NCBI RefSeq assembly: GCF_021404305.1
Contig: NZ_JABFTX010000001.1
Location: 806,001-870,000, forward strand
From: Billgrantia ethanolica
Lineage (GTDB): Bacteria; Pseudomonadota; Gammaproteobacteria; Pseudomonadales; Halomonadaceae
Direction: 5' to 3'
DNA length: 64,000 bases
Shown here: piece by piece, positions 1 through 9,078 of the stretch
Position numbering within the stretch: the stretch's first letter is position 1
Layout: every line of letters begins with the position of its first letter
Notes under the pieces: generated by a model
What the model was told of the DNA's origin: nothing
The model's database searches: none
Seen by the model: the letters and a program-made list of their open reading frames with translations, nothing else
Program-made: the position numbers and the translations under genes

Positions 1-76
1 AGCCGAGGAACCCTTCGGTGACCTCGGGCGCACCGGGGTGCAGATGCAGGTCGGAGATCAGCAGGGTAGAACTCAT
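1..76 (-). CDS. lpxH: UDP-2,3-diacylglucosamine diphosphatase, N-terminal fragment
   Basis: Only the first 25 codons are inside the window; the gene runs off the left edge. The peptide begins MSSTLLISDLHLHPGAPEVT, and the SDLHL motif is the first metallophosphatase motif (Asp and His metal ligands) of LpxH, the peripheral inner-membrane enzyme that hydrolyses UDP-diacylglucosamine in lipid A synthesis. The start is 25 bp downstream of the ppiB stop on the same strand, so the two are probably co-transcribed, an arrangement common in gammaproteobacteria. The family call is fairly safe although most of the protein is missing. Confidence 0.75.
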   Translation of the reverse strand, partial: MSSTLLISDLHLHPGAPEVTEGFLG

Positions 77-101
77 GAGCTATCCCGTGGTTGGCTGTGG
101 C

Positions 102-611
102 TCAGCTGGCGTTTGCTTCGTCCTTGACGTAGGCGCGCACGATGATCACGTCCTCGGCAGGTACGTCGGCATGCATTCCGCGGCGGGTGGTTTCCACGGC
201 AGTGATGCGCTCGACTACATCCATGCCCTCCGCCACTTCGCCGAATACGCAGTAGCCCCAGCCCTGCAGCGATTTGCCGCTATGGTTGAGGAAGTCGTTC
301 TCGGCCACGTTGATGAAGAACTGGGCGGTGGCGGAGTGGGGATCCTGGGTGCGGGCCATGGCCAGGGTGCCGGTCAGGTTCTTCAGCCCGTTGTCGGCCT
401 CGTTTTCGATCGGATCGTTGGTCGGTTTCTGGTCGAAGTTCTGATCGAAGCCGCCGCCCTGGATCATGAAGCCGGGAATGACGCGATGAAACAGGGTGCC
501 GTCGTAGTGGCCGTCGCGTACGTACTGCTCGAAATTGGCTGCGGTCTTGGGCGCCTGTTCGTGATTCAGAGTAATGGCGATGTCGCCGAAGCTGGTCTCG
601 AGAATGATCAT
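102..611 (-). CDS. ppiB: Peptidyl-prolyl cis-trans isomerase B, cyclophilin type
   Basis: 169 aa, normal length for cytoplasmic cyclophilin PpiB, which speeds proline isomerisation during folding. Cyclophilin core motifs are visible: FHRVIPGFMIQGG, then NGLKNLTGTLAMAR, then SATAQFFINVAEN, with the catalytic Arg in FHR and the substrate-binding Phe/Gln residues kept. There is no signal peptide, which separates it from periplasmic PpiA. An in-frame extension to 932 is open but overlaps the glnS coding region and carries no cyclophilin homology; the ATG at 611 has a GGAAA ribosome site and starts exactly at the family N-terminus (MIILETSFGDI). Transcribed away from glnS and followed by lpxH. Confidence 0.95.
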   Translation of the reverse strand: MIILETSFGDIAITLNHEQAPKTAANFEQYVRDGHYDGTLFHRVIPGFMIQGGGFDQNFDQKPTNDPIENEADNGLKNLTGTLAMARTQDPHSATAQFFINVAENDFLNHSGKSLQGWGYCVFGEVAEGMDVVERITAVETTRRGMHADVPAEDVIIVRAYVKDEANAS

Positions 612-655
612 CGGAATTTCCTGTGAGGAAGTTGCCTGAGAGATAGGAGCGCGCC

Positions 656-686
656 TTGGCGCCGTGCATGGGCGTGGCGTTATAAT
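656..686 (+). promoter_or_regulatory. Candidate sigma-70 promoter of glnS
   Basis: TTGGCG at 656-661 and a perfect TATAAT at 681-686, with a rather long 19-bp spacer. This leaves a leader of about 90 nt before the glnS ATG. No strong Shine-Dalgarno precedes that ATG; AGAGG lies 14 bp upstream. Confidence 0.5.
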
Positions 687-780
687 AGCCGTTTTGCATC
701 GATGCGCGAAGCGTGTCGGGTTCATCGACATTTCGGGCCCACCCAGACTCGCGATCCAACCAGAGGTTTGCCGCAACAAC

Positions 781-2460
781 ATGACCACAGAAAACGCCAG
801 TGCGCCGAATTTCATCCGCAACCAGATCCGCGACGAGATCGAGGCCGGTCGTGCCGACAAGGTCGTCACCCGCTTCCCGCCGGAGCCCAACGGTTTTCTG
901 CATGTGGGGCACGCCAAGTCCATCTGTCTCAACTTCGGCCTGGCCGAGCAGTTCGGTGGGGATTGTCACCTGCGCTTCGACGACACCAACCCGGCCAAGG
1001 AAGAGCAAGCCTACATCGACGCCATCAAGGAGGACGTCAGCTGGCTCGGCTTCGAGTGGGCGGGGCCGGTGCGCTACGCCTCCGACTGCTTCGATCAGCT
1101 CTACGCCTGGGCGCAGCATCTGATTCGCGAGGGCAAGGCCTACGTGGACGATCTCTCGCCCGACGAGATCCGCGAATACCGCGGCACGCTGACCGCGCCG
1201 GGCCGTCCGAGCCCCTGGCGCGAGCGCAGCGTCGAGGAGAACCTCGACCTGCTCGAGCGCATGCGGGCCGGCGAGTTCAACGAGGGTGAGAAGGTGTTGC
1301 GGGCCAAGATCGACATGGCCTCGCCCAACATCAATTTGCGCGATCCGATTCTCTATCGCATTCGTCATGCCCATCACCACCAGACCGGTGACACCTGGAA
1401 GATCTATCCCTCCTACGATTTCGCCCATGGTCAGACGGATGCCATCGAGGGGGTGACGCACTCCATCTGCACCCTGGAGTTCGAAGACCACCGCCCGCTC
1501 TACGAGTGGTTCCTCGACAACCTGCCGGTGCCGTGCAAGCCGCGCCAGATCGAGTTCGCCCGGCTCAACATGAACTACACCCTCACCTCCAAGCGCAAGC
1601 TCAAGCTGCTGGTGGATGAGGGCATCGTCGACGGCTGGGACGACCCGCGCATGCCGACCATATCCGGCATGCGTCGGCGCGGCTATACCCCGGCGTCGAT
1701 CCGCAAGTTCTGCGAGATGATCGGCGTGACCCGCGCCGACGGCGGTCTGGTCGACATTGCCATGCTCTACCATGCCATCCGTTCGGATCTGGAGGACAAC
1801 GCCCCGCGTGCCATGTGCGTGCTGAATCCGCTCAAGGTGGTGTTGACCAACGTGCCGGAGTCCCACGAGGAGGTCTACGAGGTGCCGGGCCATCCGGCCC
1901 GTGAGGACATGGCGCTGCGCCGCGTGCCCTTCACCCGCGAGCTCTACATCGACCGTGACGACTTCATGGAGGAGCCGCCGAAGAAGTTCTTCCGCCTGGC
2001 GCCGGGGCAGGAGGTGCGCCTGCGCAACTCCTATGTGATCCGCTGCGACGAGGTGGTGAAGGACGCCAGCGACGAGATCGTGGAGCTGCGCTGCTCGGTG
2101 GATTTCGACACCCTGGGCAAGAACCCCGAAGGGCGCAAGGTCAAGGGCGTGATCCACTGGGTCAGCGCCAGCCATGCGGTGCCGATGGAGGTGCGTCTGT
2201 ACGACAATCTGTTCCTGGTCGAGCAGCCGGACAAGGACAAGGACGCCGACTTCCTCGAGCATCTCAACCCCGAGTCGCTGCAGGTCTGTCAGGCCATGGG
2301 CGAACCGAGCCTGGCCGATGCCGCCCCCGAGTCGCGCTATCAGTTCGAGCGGGTGGGCTACTTCTGTGCCGACCGTCACGCTTGCCGCGACGGCAAGCTG
2401 GTGTTCAACCGCACCGTCGGGTTGAAGGACAGTTGGGCAAAGATACAGAAGAAGGGCTGA
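781..2460 (+). CDS. glnS: Glutaminyl-tRNA synthetase
   Basis: 559 aa, close to the 554 aa of the E. coli enzyme, which charges tRNA-Gln with glutamine in the cytoplasm. Class I signatures are visible: [11 protein letters not shown] with the HIGH-type motif HVGH at residues 41-44, [11 protein letters not shown] at about 65-75, and the KMSKS equivalent LTSKRK at 268-273 (E. coli has MSKRK). The C-terminal half carries the beta-barrel anticodon-binding region. An upstream in-frame start at 664 would add about 39 residues without homology and precede the promoter -10, so ATG 781 is preferred. cysS begins one base after the stop, so the two synthetases form an operon. Confidence 0.97.
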   Translation: MTTENASAPNFIRNQIRDEIEAGRADKVVTRFPPEPNGFLHVGHAKSICLNFGLAEQFGGDCHLRFDDTNPAKEEQAYIDAIKEDVSWLGFEWAGPVRYASDCFDQLYAWAQHLIREGKAYVDDLSPDEIREYRGTLTAPGRPSPWRERSVEENLDLLERMRAGEFNEGEKVLRAKIDMASPNINLRDPILYRIRHAHHHQTGDTWKIYPSYDFAHGQTDAIEGVTHSICTLEFEDHRPLYEWFLDNLPVPCKPRQIEFARLNMNYTLTSKRKLKLLVDEGIVDGWDDPRMPTISGMRRRGYTPASIRKFCEMIGVTRADGGLVDIAMLYHAIRSDLEDNAPRAMCVLNPLKVVLTNVPESHEEVYEVPGHPAREDMALRRVPFTRELYIDRDDFMEEPPKKFFRLAPGQEVRLRNSYVIRCDEVVKDASDEIVELRCSVDFDTLGKNPEGRKVKGVIHWVSASHAVPMEVRLYDNLFLVEQPDKDKDADFLEHLNPESLQVCQAMGEPSLADAAPESRYQFERVGYFCADRHACRDGKLVFNRTVGLKDSWAKIQKKG

Positions 2461-2461
2461 C

Positions 2462-3892
2462 ATGCAGATCTACAACACGCTGACCCGCCGCAAGGAGCCA
2501 TTCACCCCGATCGAGCCGGGCAAGGTGCGCATGTACGTTTGCGGCATGACCGTGTACGACTACTGCCACCTGGGCCACGCCCGGGTGATGGTGGCGTTCG
2601 ACGTGGTCACCCGCTACCTGCGCTGGCGCGGCTTCGACGTCACCTACGTGCGCAACATCACCGACATCGACGACAAGATCCTCAAGCGGGCCGACGAGAA
2701 CGGCGAGACCATCGCCTCGCTCACCGAGCGCATGATCGCCGCCATGCACGAGGACGAGGCGCGCCTCGGCGTGCTGCGCCCGGACCGCGAGCCGCGGGCC
2801 ACCGGCCACGTGAGCGAGATCATCGCCATGGTCGAGACCCTGATCGACAAGGGCTATGCCTATCCGGCCGCCAACGGCGACGTCTACTACCGGGTGCGCA
2901 AGTTCGAGGGCTACGGCAAGCTCAACAACCGCAATCCCGACGAGATGCGCGCTGGCGCCCGGGTCGAGGTCGACGAGCACAAGGAGGACCCCCTCGACTT
3001 CGTGCTGTGGAAGGCGGCCAAGCCCGGCGAGGCGAGCTGGCCCTCGCCCTGGGGCGAGGGGCGCCCCGGTTGGCACATCGAGTGCTCGGCGATGTCGACC
3101 TGCTGCCTGGGGGATACCTTCGACATCCACGGCGGCGGCCCGGACCTGACCTTTCCGCACCACGAGAACGAGATCGCCCAGAGCGAGGCGGCCACCGGCA
3201 AGCCTTACGTCAATACCTGGATGCACGCCGGGGCGGTGCGGGTGAACCAGGAGAAGATGTCCAAGTCGCTGGGCAACTTCTTCACCATCCGCGAGGTGCT
3301 CGAAGTCCACGACCCGGAAGTGGTGCGCTACCTGCTGGTGGCGAGCCACTACCGCAGCCCGATCAACTACGCCCCGGAGTCGCTGGCGGATGCCCGCAAG
3401 TCCCTGGAGCGGTTCTACAATGCCTTGGATGGCGTTGGGGTGGGTGGAAAAGATGAGAAAACCATTCAGAACGAGCGTGCGCTCGCCAAAGCTGTTTATG
3501 ATGACTTCGAAGACCGCTTCATCGTCGCCATGGACGACGACTTCAATACCGCCGAGGCGTTGTCGGTGCTCTTCGACTTGGCCCGCGAACTGAACCGGGC
3601 CAAGAAGGAGGCGCCAGCTCTTGCGTCAGGCCTGGCGCAAGAGCTGCGTCGTCTGGGCGGCGTACTGGGGCTGTTCGGCCAGGATCCACAGGCCTTCCTC
3701 AAGGGCAACCAGGCGGCGCTGCCGCTGAGCGAAGAGCAGATCGAAGCGCGCATCGCCCAGCGTGCCGAGGCCAAGCAGGCCAAGGACTTCGCCGCCGCCG
3801 ACGGCATCCGCGACGAGCTCGCCGCACTCGGTATCGTGCTCAAGGATTCCCGCGAGGGAACGAGCTGGGTCTACGAGCCACCCGAGCAGTGA
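2462..3892 (+). CDS. cysS: Cysteinyl-tRNA synthetase
   Basis: 476 aa, typical for the monomeric class I enzyme that loads cysteine on tRNA-Cys. HIGH motif is HLGH at residues 36-39 and KMSKS is intact at 265-269. The catalytic zinc ligands are all present: Cys27, Cys208, His233 and Glu237. The C-terminal part ([20 protein letters not shown] and onward) is the helical anticodon-binding domain. It lies directly behind glnS and is followed by a strong hairpin terminator shared with the opposing DUF1853 gene. Confidence 0.98.
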   Translation: MQIYNTLTRRKEPFTPIEPGKVRMYVCGMTVYDYCHLGHARVMVAFDVVTRYLRWRGFDVTYVRNITDIDDKILKRADENGETIASLTERMIAAMHEDEARLGVLRPDREPRATGHVSEIIAMVETLIDKGYAYPAANGDVYYRVRKFEGYGKLNNRNPDEMRAGARVEVDEHKEDPLDFVLWKAAKPGEASWPSPWGEGRPGWHIECSAMSTCCLGDTFDIHGGGPDLTFPHHENEIAQSEAATGKPYVNTWMHAGAVRVNQEKMSKSLGNFFTIREVLEVHDPEVVRYLLVASHYRSPINYAPESLADARKSLERFYNALDGVGVGGKDEKTIQNERALAKAVYDDFEDRFIVAMDDDFNTAEALSVLFDLARELNRAKKEAPALASGLAQELRRLGGVLGLFGQDPQAFLKGNQAALPLSEEQIEARIAQRAEAKQAKDFAAADGIRDELAALGIVLKDSREGTSWVYEPPEQ

Positions 3893-3914
3893 GCCTCGTG
3901 CCTGCAGTACGCAT

Positions 3915-3937
3915 ACGCCCGGCCTCTGGCCGGGCGT
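3915..3937. terminator. Bidirectional intrinsic terminator between cysS and the DUF1853 gene
   Basis: Perfect 10-bp inverted repeat ACGCCCGGCC / GGCCGGGCGT with a TCT loop, followed on the plus strand by TGTCGTTT. It sits between two convergent genes and can stop transcription from either side. Confidence 0.8.
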
Positions 3938-3944
3938 TGTCGTT

Positions 3945-4937
3945 TCACCTGGGCGTGCGCGGGTAGGGCGGCAGCGGTATCTGCAATGGCCAGCTGTCGT
4001 CGACGACGAACAGCCGTCGACGAGCGCTGCCCGGGCCGGCGGAGCCGAGCAGTGCAATCTGCACCGGCGAGGCGGGCCGTGAGAAATGCTGCGCCAGACG
4101 CGCCTCGACGTCGTCCAACGGCAGGAAGGCCTCGTCCCGCGGCAGCGCCAGCCAGTGCGGCTTGACCAGCCAGGCGGCGCGGGTGTCCCGCCTCAGTCCG
4201 TCGCGCAGTCGCCGCCAGTCGCGCCAGTGGAGCCACTCGCCGCGCAGATGATCGGTCGTTGCCTCGTGCGGTGCCGGCAGCGGCCGGTGCCAGGGATAGA
4301 ACAGCACGCCGGGCATCGCCAACTGTTGCCTTATCGTCTCCGTCCGTGCGGGGCCGATGTCGCGGGGCTGGGTGTGCTGGTGGATGGTCTGCCGGGTCTC
4401 GGCATGCTCGGTCAGACGCAGTTGATGACGGTCCATATGCTCGCGCTTGGTGGCGAGGCTGTCGGCGCCGCCGGGACCGATCCAGCGTGCCTGGCCGTCG
4501 TTCGGGCCGGGGCCTTGCGGCAGGCCCAGGTAGAACTTGATGGCCACTTCGAGATGAATGGGCGTGGGGTCGTGGCGACGGCGGTAGAGCAGGTCGAGCT
4601 CCCCCAGGGTGCGTTTGCCCTGGTGAATGCGAAGATTGCTGGCGAGCAGACGGGTGCCCGGCGCAGTGTCGAGCAGAAATTGCCACAGGCGCTCGTGATA
4701 GTGGCCCATGCGGCCATCGACGGTGCTGCCCGCCCGGCGCTCGAGGCCCTCGGGGTTGGCTTCCAGTTCGTCGAGGTAGGCCAGCAGACGCTCGTCCCGT
4801 TCGAGGCCGAAGTCCGCCCGGCTCGGGCGTCCGGGCCAGGGCATGGCGATCAGGTCCGGCGCCATGACGATCCAGGCCAGATCGCGCACCAGGGGGTGAT
4901 GGCAACGGGCGAGCAGGGCGGTACCGTCCGCATCCAT
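3945..4937 (-). CDS. DUF1853 family protein
   Basis: 330 aa, cytoplasmic, no signal peptide or membrane segment. It begins with the family-typical HPLVRDLAWIVMAPDLIAMPW and has the conserved core GELDLLYRRR ... PIHLEVAIKFYLGL. The acidic E-D ... E-V-A-I-K pattern resembles a PD-(D/E)XK nuclease core, but no activity is established that I know of. Start: a GTG at 4982 is open, but the ATG at 4937 has GGAG five bases upstream and puts the conserved N-terminus where it is expected, so 4937 is used; this also keeps the yehZ promoter outside the gene. Its role is unknown. Confidence 0.8.
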   Translation of the reverse strand: MDADGTALLARCHHPLVRDLAWIVMAPDLIAMPWPGRPSRADFGLERDERLLAYLDELEANPEGLERRAGSTVDGRMGHYHERLWQFLLDTAPGTRLLASNLRIHQGKRTLGELDLLYRRRHDPTPIHLEVAIKFYLGLPQGPGPNDGQARWIGPGGADSLATKREHMDRHQLRLTEHAETRQTIHQHTQPRDIGPARTETIRQQLAMPGVLFYPWHRPLPAPHEATTDHLRGEWLHWRDWRRLRDGLRRDTRAAWLVKPHWLALPRDEAFLPLDDVEARLAQHFSRPASPVQIALLGSAGPGSARRRLFVVDDSWPLQIPLPPYPRTPR

Positions 4938-4962
4938 GGGGAGCTCCGCGTTGAGAACGGGT

Positions 4963-4992
4963 CTGACAGTCAAACTGTACACGCCTTATACT
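4963..4992 (+). promoter_or_regulatory. Sigma-70 promoter of the yehZYXW-type operon
   Basis: CTGACA at 4963-4968 and TATACT at 4987-4992, 18-bp spacer, 5/6 match to each consensus hexamer. A short palindrome ACAGT-CAA-ACTGT (4966-4978) overlaps the -35 and spacer and could be an operator. AGGA at 5009-5012 lies 5 bp before the chosen start. Confidence 0.65.
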
Positions 4993-5017
4993 CTACCGAC
5001 ATACCCATAGGATGGTG

Positions 5018-5932
5018 ATGATCATGAAACGCTACTTGTCTGTGGCGGCCGTGACGGCCGGTTCGCTGCTTTTCGCCGTCGGCGTGCATGCCGGTGACCC
5101 GGTCACGGTATCTTCCAAGATCGATACCGAGGGCTCGGTGCTGGGGCAGCTGATCATTCAGCGCCTGGAGCAGGGCGGCATCCCGACGCAGGACAGGCTG
5201 CAGCTCGGCGCCACCAGCATCGTCCGGCAGGCCTTGCTGAACGGCGAGATCGACCTCTATCCCGAGTACACCGGCAACGGGGCCTTCTTCTTCGACATGA
5301 CCGACAGCGATGTCTGGCACGATGCCGAGAGCGCTTTCGAAACGGTGCGTGAACGAGACGCCGAGAACGGTCTGGTGTGGCTTGCGCCGGCCCAGGCCAA
5401 CAATACCTGGGCCATGAGCGTGCGCGGCGACCTGGCCCGGGAGCATGGCCTCGAGACCCTCGAGGACCTGGCCGAGTATCTCGACGGCGGCGGGGAGTTC
5501 AAGTTCGCCGCCAGCGCCGAATTCGTCGAGTCCGAACAGGCACTGCCGGCGTTTCAGCAGGCCTATGGCTTCGAGCTGAGCAGCGATCAGCTGCTGGTGC
5601 TCTCCGGCGGCAATACCGCCGCTACCATGCGTGCCGCCGCCCAGCAGACCAGCGGGGTGAATGCCGCCATGACCTACGGCACCGACGGCGGGCTCAGCGC
5701 GCTCGACCTGGTGGTGCTGGAGGATACGCTCGGGGTGCAGCCGGTCTATCAGCCGGCGCCGGTGGTGCGCGAGGAAGTGCTCGAGGCCTACCCGGAGATT
5801 GCCGAACTGCTCGCGCCGCTGTTCCAGTCCCTCGATCTGGAAATTCTGCAGGAGCTCAATGCCAAGGTGGCGGTGGAAGGGCTCGATCCGCGCCAAGTCG
5901 CCGAGGAGTATCTGGCCGAGCTGCAGGACTGA
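5018..5932 (+). CDS. yehZ: Glycine betaine-type ABC transporter, periplasmic substrate-binding protein (OsmF/YehZ-like)
   Basis: About 304 aa with a clear signal peptide (MKRYLSVAAVTAGSLLFAVGVHA, cleavage about residue 25). The mature protein shows the OpuAC/ProX fold signatures VSSKIDTEGSVLGQLIIQRLE, ATSIVRQALLNGEIDLYPEYTGNG and NTAATMRAAAQQ. The gene order binding protein, permease, ATPase, permease is the same as E. coli yehZYXW, a low-affinity betaine or other osmolyte importer, and protein lengths agree for all four. Three in-frame ATGs (5012, 5018, 5024) are possible; 5018 has the best spacing to AGGA. The substrate cannot be read from sequence; betaine is the family default and suits a halophile. 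Confidence 0.88.
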   Translation: MIMKRYLSVAAVTAGSLLFAVGVHAGDPVTVSSKIDTEGSVLGQLIIQRLEQGGIPTQDRLQLGATSIVRQALLNGEIDLYPEYTGNGAFFFDMTDSDVWHDAESAFETVRERDAENGLVWLAPAQANNTWAMSVRGDLAREHGLETLEDLAEYLDGGGEFKFAASAEFVESEQALPAFQQAYGFELSSDQLLVLSGGNTAATMRAAAQQTSGVNAAMTYGTDGGLSALDLVVLEDTLGVQPVYQPAPVVREEVLEAYPEIAELLAPLFQSLDLEILQELNAKVAVEGLDPRQVAEEYLAELQD

Positions 5933-5935
5933 GGC

Positions 5936-7102
5936 GTGGGCGAGACCAGGCAATCTCCCAACTGGGTCCTGTCGAGCCTGATGCTGGCCGCGACGGTTGC
6001 CTGGCTGACGCTGGACGCCGTCAGCGTTGCGCCCAACCGTATCGTACCGGGCACTCCCTACACCGCGCTGGAGGTGATAGGGGGCTGGCCGGCGCTGCTG
6101 ATGGCCGTGCCCATGCTCGCCGTGGTGGTGCTGGCCTGGCGGCCGCAGCGTAAGGGGCTGACGCTTTCCCTGGGCGTGGTGATGGCTCTGCTGGCGCTGC
6201 TACCGCTGTGGCTCTCGGCGACGACGGCGGTGCTGGTGGACCCGGAGATGCCCCAGGCACGGGTGGGTATCGGCAGTGCGCTGTGGCTGCTGCTCTTCCT
6301 GCTGCTGCTGGTGCTGATCGAGCTACGTACCCGGCTCGGCATGTCGCGTGCGCTGGGCTGGCTGCTGCTGGTGCCGATGCTGCTCGGCTGGTGGCTGGCG
6401 CTGTCACTGTGGCTGGAGCCGCTGGCGCTGCTGCGTGAATACCACGCCCGCAGCGACCAGTTCGCCAGTGCCGTCCAGCAACATCTCGCGCTGGTCGGGG
6501 CGGCGGTGGGGGCCAGCCTGGTGGTGGCCTCTCTACTGGTGCTGGCCATGCGCAGGCACACCGGGGTACGCCGTGTCGGCTTCGGCGTGCTCAACTTTCT
6601 CCAGACCATCCCCAGCCTGGCGCTGTTCGGCCTGCTGCTGGCCCCGCTTGCCTGGCTCGGCGCGCGGGTCGATTGGCTGGCGGCGCTGGGGGTCAGCGGC
6701 ATCGGCTGGGCGCCGGCCTTCCTGGCCCTGCTCGGCTACAGCCTGCTGCCGATGGTGCGCAACATCTTCGTCGCCCTGGAAGAGGTGGCCCCGGCGGTGA
6801 TCGAGTCCGCCCGCGGCATGGGCATGGCCCGACGCCAGGTCTTTTTGCAGGTGCGCCTGCCGCTGGCACTGCCGGTGGTGCTGGAGGGCGTGCGCATCAC
6901 CACCGTGCAGGCCATCGGCCTGACGGCGGTGGCGGCGCTGATCGGTGCCGGCGGGCTCGGCACCTTCATTTTCCAGGGATTGGGGCAGGCGGCCATGGAC
7001 ATGGTACTGCTCGGCGCCTTGCCCATCATCGGACTGGCGCTGATCGCCGATGCCTTGCTCGGCGCCTTGAGTGAACGTCTTCGCCCGGGAGGGGCCGCAT
7101 GA
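5936..7102 (+). CDS. yehY: Glycine betaine-type ABC transporter, large permease (YehY-like)
   Basis: 388 aa (E. coli YehY 385). GTG start, 3 bp after the yehZ stop. The N-terminal half has several hydrophobic segments of its own (about residues 10-30, 45-65, 75-95, 110-130, 140-165) and the C-terminal half is a BPD_transp_1 permease domain with the cytoplasmic EAA-type loop VIESARGMGMARRQVFLQVRLPLALPV that contacts the ATPase. The extra N-terminal membrane block distinguishes YehY from the short permease YehW. Its stop overlaps the ATPase start by 4 bp, indicating translational coupling. Confidence 0.88.
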   Translation: MGETRQSPNWVLSSLMLAATVAWLTLDAVSVAPNRIVPGTPYTALEVIGGWPALLMAVPMLAVVVLAWRPQRKGLTLSLGVVMALLALLPLWLSATTAVLVDPEMPQARVGIGSALWLLLFLLLLVLIELRTRLGMSRALGWLLLVPMLLGWWLALSLWLEPLALLREYHARSDQFASAVQQHLALVGAAVGASLVVASLLVLAMRRHTGVRRVGFGVLNFLQTIPSLALFGLLLAPLAWLGARVDWLAALGVSGIGWAPAFLALLGYSLLPMVRNIFVALEEVAPAVIESARGMGMARRQVFLQVRLPLALPVVLEGVRITTVQAIGLTAVAALIGAGGLGTFIFQGLGQAAMDMVLLGALPIIGLALIADALLGALSERLRPGGAA

Positions 7103-8040
7103 TCGAACTGTTCGACGTGACCAAGCGTTTCGGCGACGAGACCGCCGTGGACGATATCACGCTGCGTGTCGAGAAGGGCGAGCTGTGCGCACTGGTCGGC
7201 ACCTCGGGCTGCGGCAAGTCGACCACCCTGCGCATGATCAATCGCCTGATCGAGCACGACGGCGGCGAGATCCATCTCGACGGCCAGCCGGTGCGCAGCT
7301 TCGACGAAGTCGCCCTGCGACGGCGGATCGGCTACGTCATCCAGAGTACTGGGCTGTTTCCCCACTGGACGGTGGCGCGCAACATCGGCCTGGTGCCGCG
7401 CCTGCTGAAATGGCCCAAGGGCAAGGTGCGCGACAGGGTGGAGGAGCTGATGCAGCTGCTGGGCCTGCCCGTGGCGGAGTTCGCCGACAAGTACCCCCGC
7501 CAGCTCTCCGGCGGCCAGGCGCAGCGTGTCGGCGTGGCGCGAGCCTTGGCCGCCGACCCTGACATTTTGCTGATGGACGAGCCTTTCGGGGCCCTGGACC
7601 CCATCACCCGGGCCACTCTGCAGGGCGAGATGCGCGAGCTGCAGGCGCGCCTGCACAAGACGGTCGTCTTCGTTACCCACGACATGGACGAGGCGCTGGC
7701 ACTCGCCGACAAGCTGGTGGTGATGCACCAGGGTCGGATCGTGCAGCAGGGCACGCCCATCGATCTGCTGCGCGAACCGGCCAATCCCTTCGTCGAGTCG
7801 CTGCTGGGCGGCATGGACCGCGGCCTGAAAGAGGCGGCGCTGATCCAGGTCAGCGAGCACATGCTGCCACTGGGTCCGCGCCTGCTGGCCAGCGAGCGGA
7901 TTCCCTACGGCGCTTCATTGAGCCAGGCGCTGTCGGTCATGCTCTGGCACCGGGTCGACCGGCTGACGGTGGTCGACGAAGAGGACATTCCCATCGGCGA
8001 GCTGTCGCTGCGCCGCCTGCTCGGAGCCAAGGTGCCATGA
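7099..8040 (+). CDS. yehX: Glycine betaine-type ABC transporter ATPase (YehX-like)
   Basis: 313 aa (E. coli YehX 308). Walker A GTSGCGKST at residues 34-42, signature LSGGQ at 136-140, Walker B ILLMDEP at about 156-162, followed by FGALDPITR and the switch His in FVTHDMDEA. This is the OpuCA/ProV type of nucleotide-binding subunit. The last 70 residues (from about 245) form a short regulatory tail, with no complete pair of CBS domains as found in OpuA. Starts and ends with 4-bp ATGA overlaps with the flanking permeases. Confidence 0.92.
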   Translation: MIELFDVTKRFGDETAVDDITLRVEKGELCALVGTSGCGKSTTLRMINRLIEHDGGEIHLDGQPVRSFDEVALRRRIGYVIQSTGLFPHWTVARNIGLVPRLLKWPKGKVRDRVEELMQLLGLPVAEFADKYPRQLSGGQAQRVGVARALAADPDILLMDEPFGALDPITRATLQGEMRELQARLHKTVVFVTHDMDEALALADKLVVMHQGRIVQQGTPIDLLREPANPFVESLLGGMDRGLKEAALIQVSEHMLPLGPRLLASERIPYGASLSQALSVMLWHRVDRLTVVDEEDIPIGELSLRRLLGAKVP

Positions 8041-8789
8041 GATCGGCTAGCTTGATGGCGACACAGGGCCCGGCGCTGCAGCGGTGGCTGGCGCCGATCG
8101 TGTGGCTGAGCCTGCTGCTGCTGCTGACCCTGGGCATGGGGCAACTCGAGTGGCTGTTCCGTCTGCTCGAGCCCGACCTGCGGCAGGTGATCTATCGCCG
8201 CGCCGATTTTCTGACCCTGCTGGGGCAGCACGTGCTGGTAGTGGGCATCGCCTCGCTGCTGGCGGTGGTCGTTGGGGTCTCCGCCGCCGTGGCCGTCACT
8301 CGCGAGTTCGGCAGGGACTTCCTGCCGCTGGTGTCGCAGCTTGCCTCCATCGGCCAGACCTTCCCCCCCGTGGCTGTCCTGGCGCTCGCGGTGCCTGCAC
8401 TGGGGTTCGGCACGCTGCCCATCATCGTGGCGCTGCTGCTATATGGCCTGCTGCCCATCGTGCGCAACACCCTGGCCGGCATCGACAGCGTCGATCCGCA
8501 GGTGCATGAAGCGGCCCGCGCCATGGGCATGACCCCGTGGCAGGTGCTGCGCCAGGTGGAGCTGCCGCTGGCCGCGCCCTTCATCCTTGCCGGTATCCGC
8601 ACCTCGGTCACCATCAATATCGCCACCGCCGCTCTGGGCACCACCGTGGGGGCAAGCAACCTGGGCGACCCGATCATTTCCGGCATCGTCAACGGCAATA
8701 CCGCCTACATCGTCCAGGGGGCGGTGCTGATCGGTCTGTTGGCGCTGGCCGTGGACAGTCTGTTCGAGCGTTTGCAGCGGCGCGCCTAG
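8037..8789 (+). CDS. yehW: Glycine betaine-type ABC transporter, small permease (YehW-like)
   Basis: 250 aa (E. coli YehW 243). About six membrane helices with the BPD_transp_1 EAA loop VHEAARAMGMTPWQVLRQVELPLAAPFI and the conserved TVTINIATAALGTTVGA segment of OpuCB/ProW-type permeases. Last gene of the four-gene operon; the ATG overlaps the ATPase stop by 4 bp. An internal ATG at 8055 (MATQG) is a possible alternative start. Confidence 0.9.
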   Translation: MRSASLMATQGPALQRWLAPIVWLSLLLLLTLGMGQLEWLFRLLEPDLRQVIYRRADFLTLLGQHVLVVGIASLLAVVVGVSAAVAVTREFGRDFLPLVSQLASIGQTFPPVAVLALAVPALGFGTLPIIVALLLYGLLPIVRNTLAGIDSVDPQVHEAARAMGMTPWQVLRQVELPLAAPFILAGIRTSVTINIATAALGTTVGASNLGDPIISGIVNGNTAYIVQGAVLIGLLALAVDSLFERLQRRA

Positions 8790-8801
8790 AGAGTGGCTGA
8801 A

Positions 8802-8818
8802 GCCCGCTCGGCGCGGGC
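8802..8818. terminator. Possible terminator hairpin after yehW
   Basis: GCCCGC / GCGGGC, 6-bp perfect stem with a TCGGC loop, 13 bp after the yehW stop. No T-run follows, so it is a weak or Rho-assisted terminator at best. The rest of the 289-bp gap (8790-9078) holds the regulatory region of the next operon. Confidence 0.4.
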
Positions 8819-8948
8819 CTCGGTACTCAGGCCGATATCTTGATCGCTGGCGTACTCACGGAGCGTTCGGCTGTGACACGCTGGTGTGATAGTGCATTCG
8901 TCGTAGAGAGGGGGGGTGTACAGCAAAATAGGTGCGTTTAGATTCATC

Positions 8949-8963
8949 TTACGTTAACGTCAA
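8949..8963. promoter_or_regulatory. LiuR-like (MerR-family) operator upstream of the bkd operon
   Basis: TTACGTTAACGTCAA contains a perfect 10-bp palindrome ACGTTAACGT. On the minus strand it reads TTGACGTTAACGTAA, which from memory closely matches the consensus described for LiuR, the MerR-type repressor of branched-chain amino acid degradation in gammaproteobacteria. It lies 115 bp before the E1alpha start. No liuR gene is in the window. Confidence 0.6.
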
Positions 8964-9078
8964 CTTTTCCAGCGTTGGCGATCTGCTGGAGAGACCCTCT
9001 GGCAGACGGCTACATTAGAGTCAACACTGCCCTCACGAGGGGCGGCACTCCTCCTGCCATTACCCAAGGACCAGGAAG

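Noticed and set aside
280..2463. Very long minus-strand open frame (727 codons) antisense to glnS.
   Set aside because: It is a shadow frame caused by high GC at third positions of glnS; the peptide is His/Leu/Val-rich with no homology, and glnS explains the region fully.
2405..3349. Minus-strand 314-codon frame opposite cysS.
   Set aside because: Shadow of cysS with low-complexity composition and no start signal.
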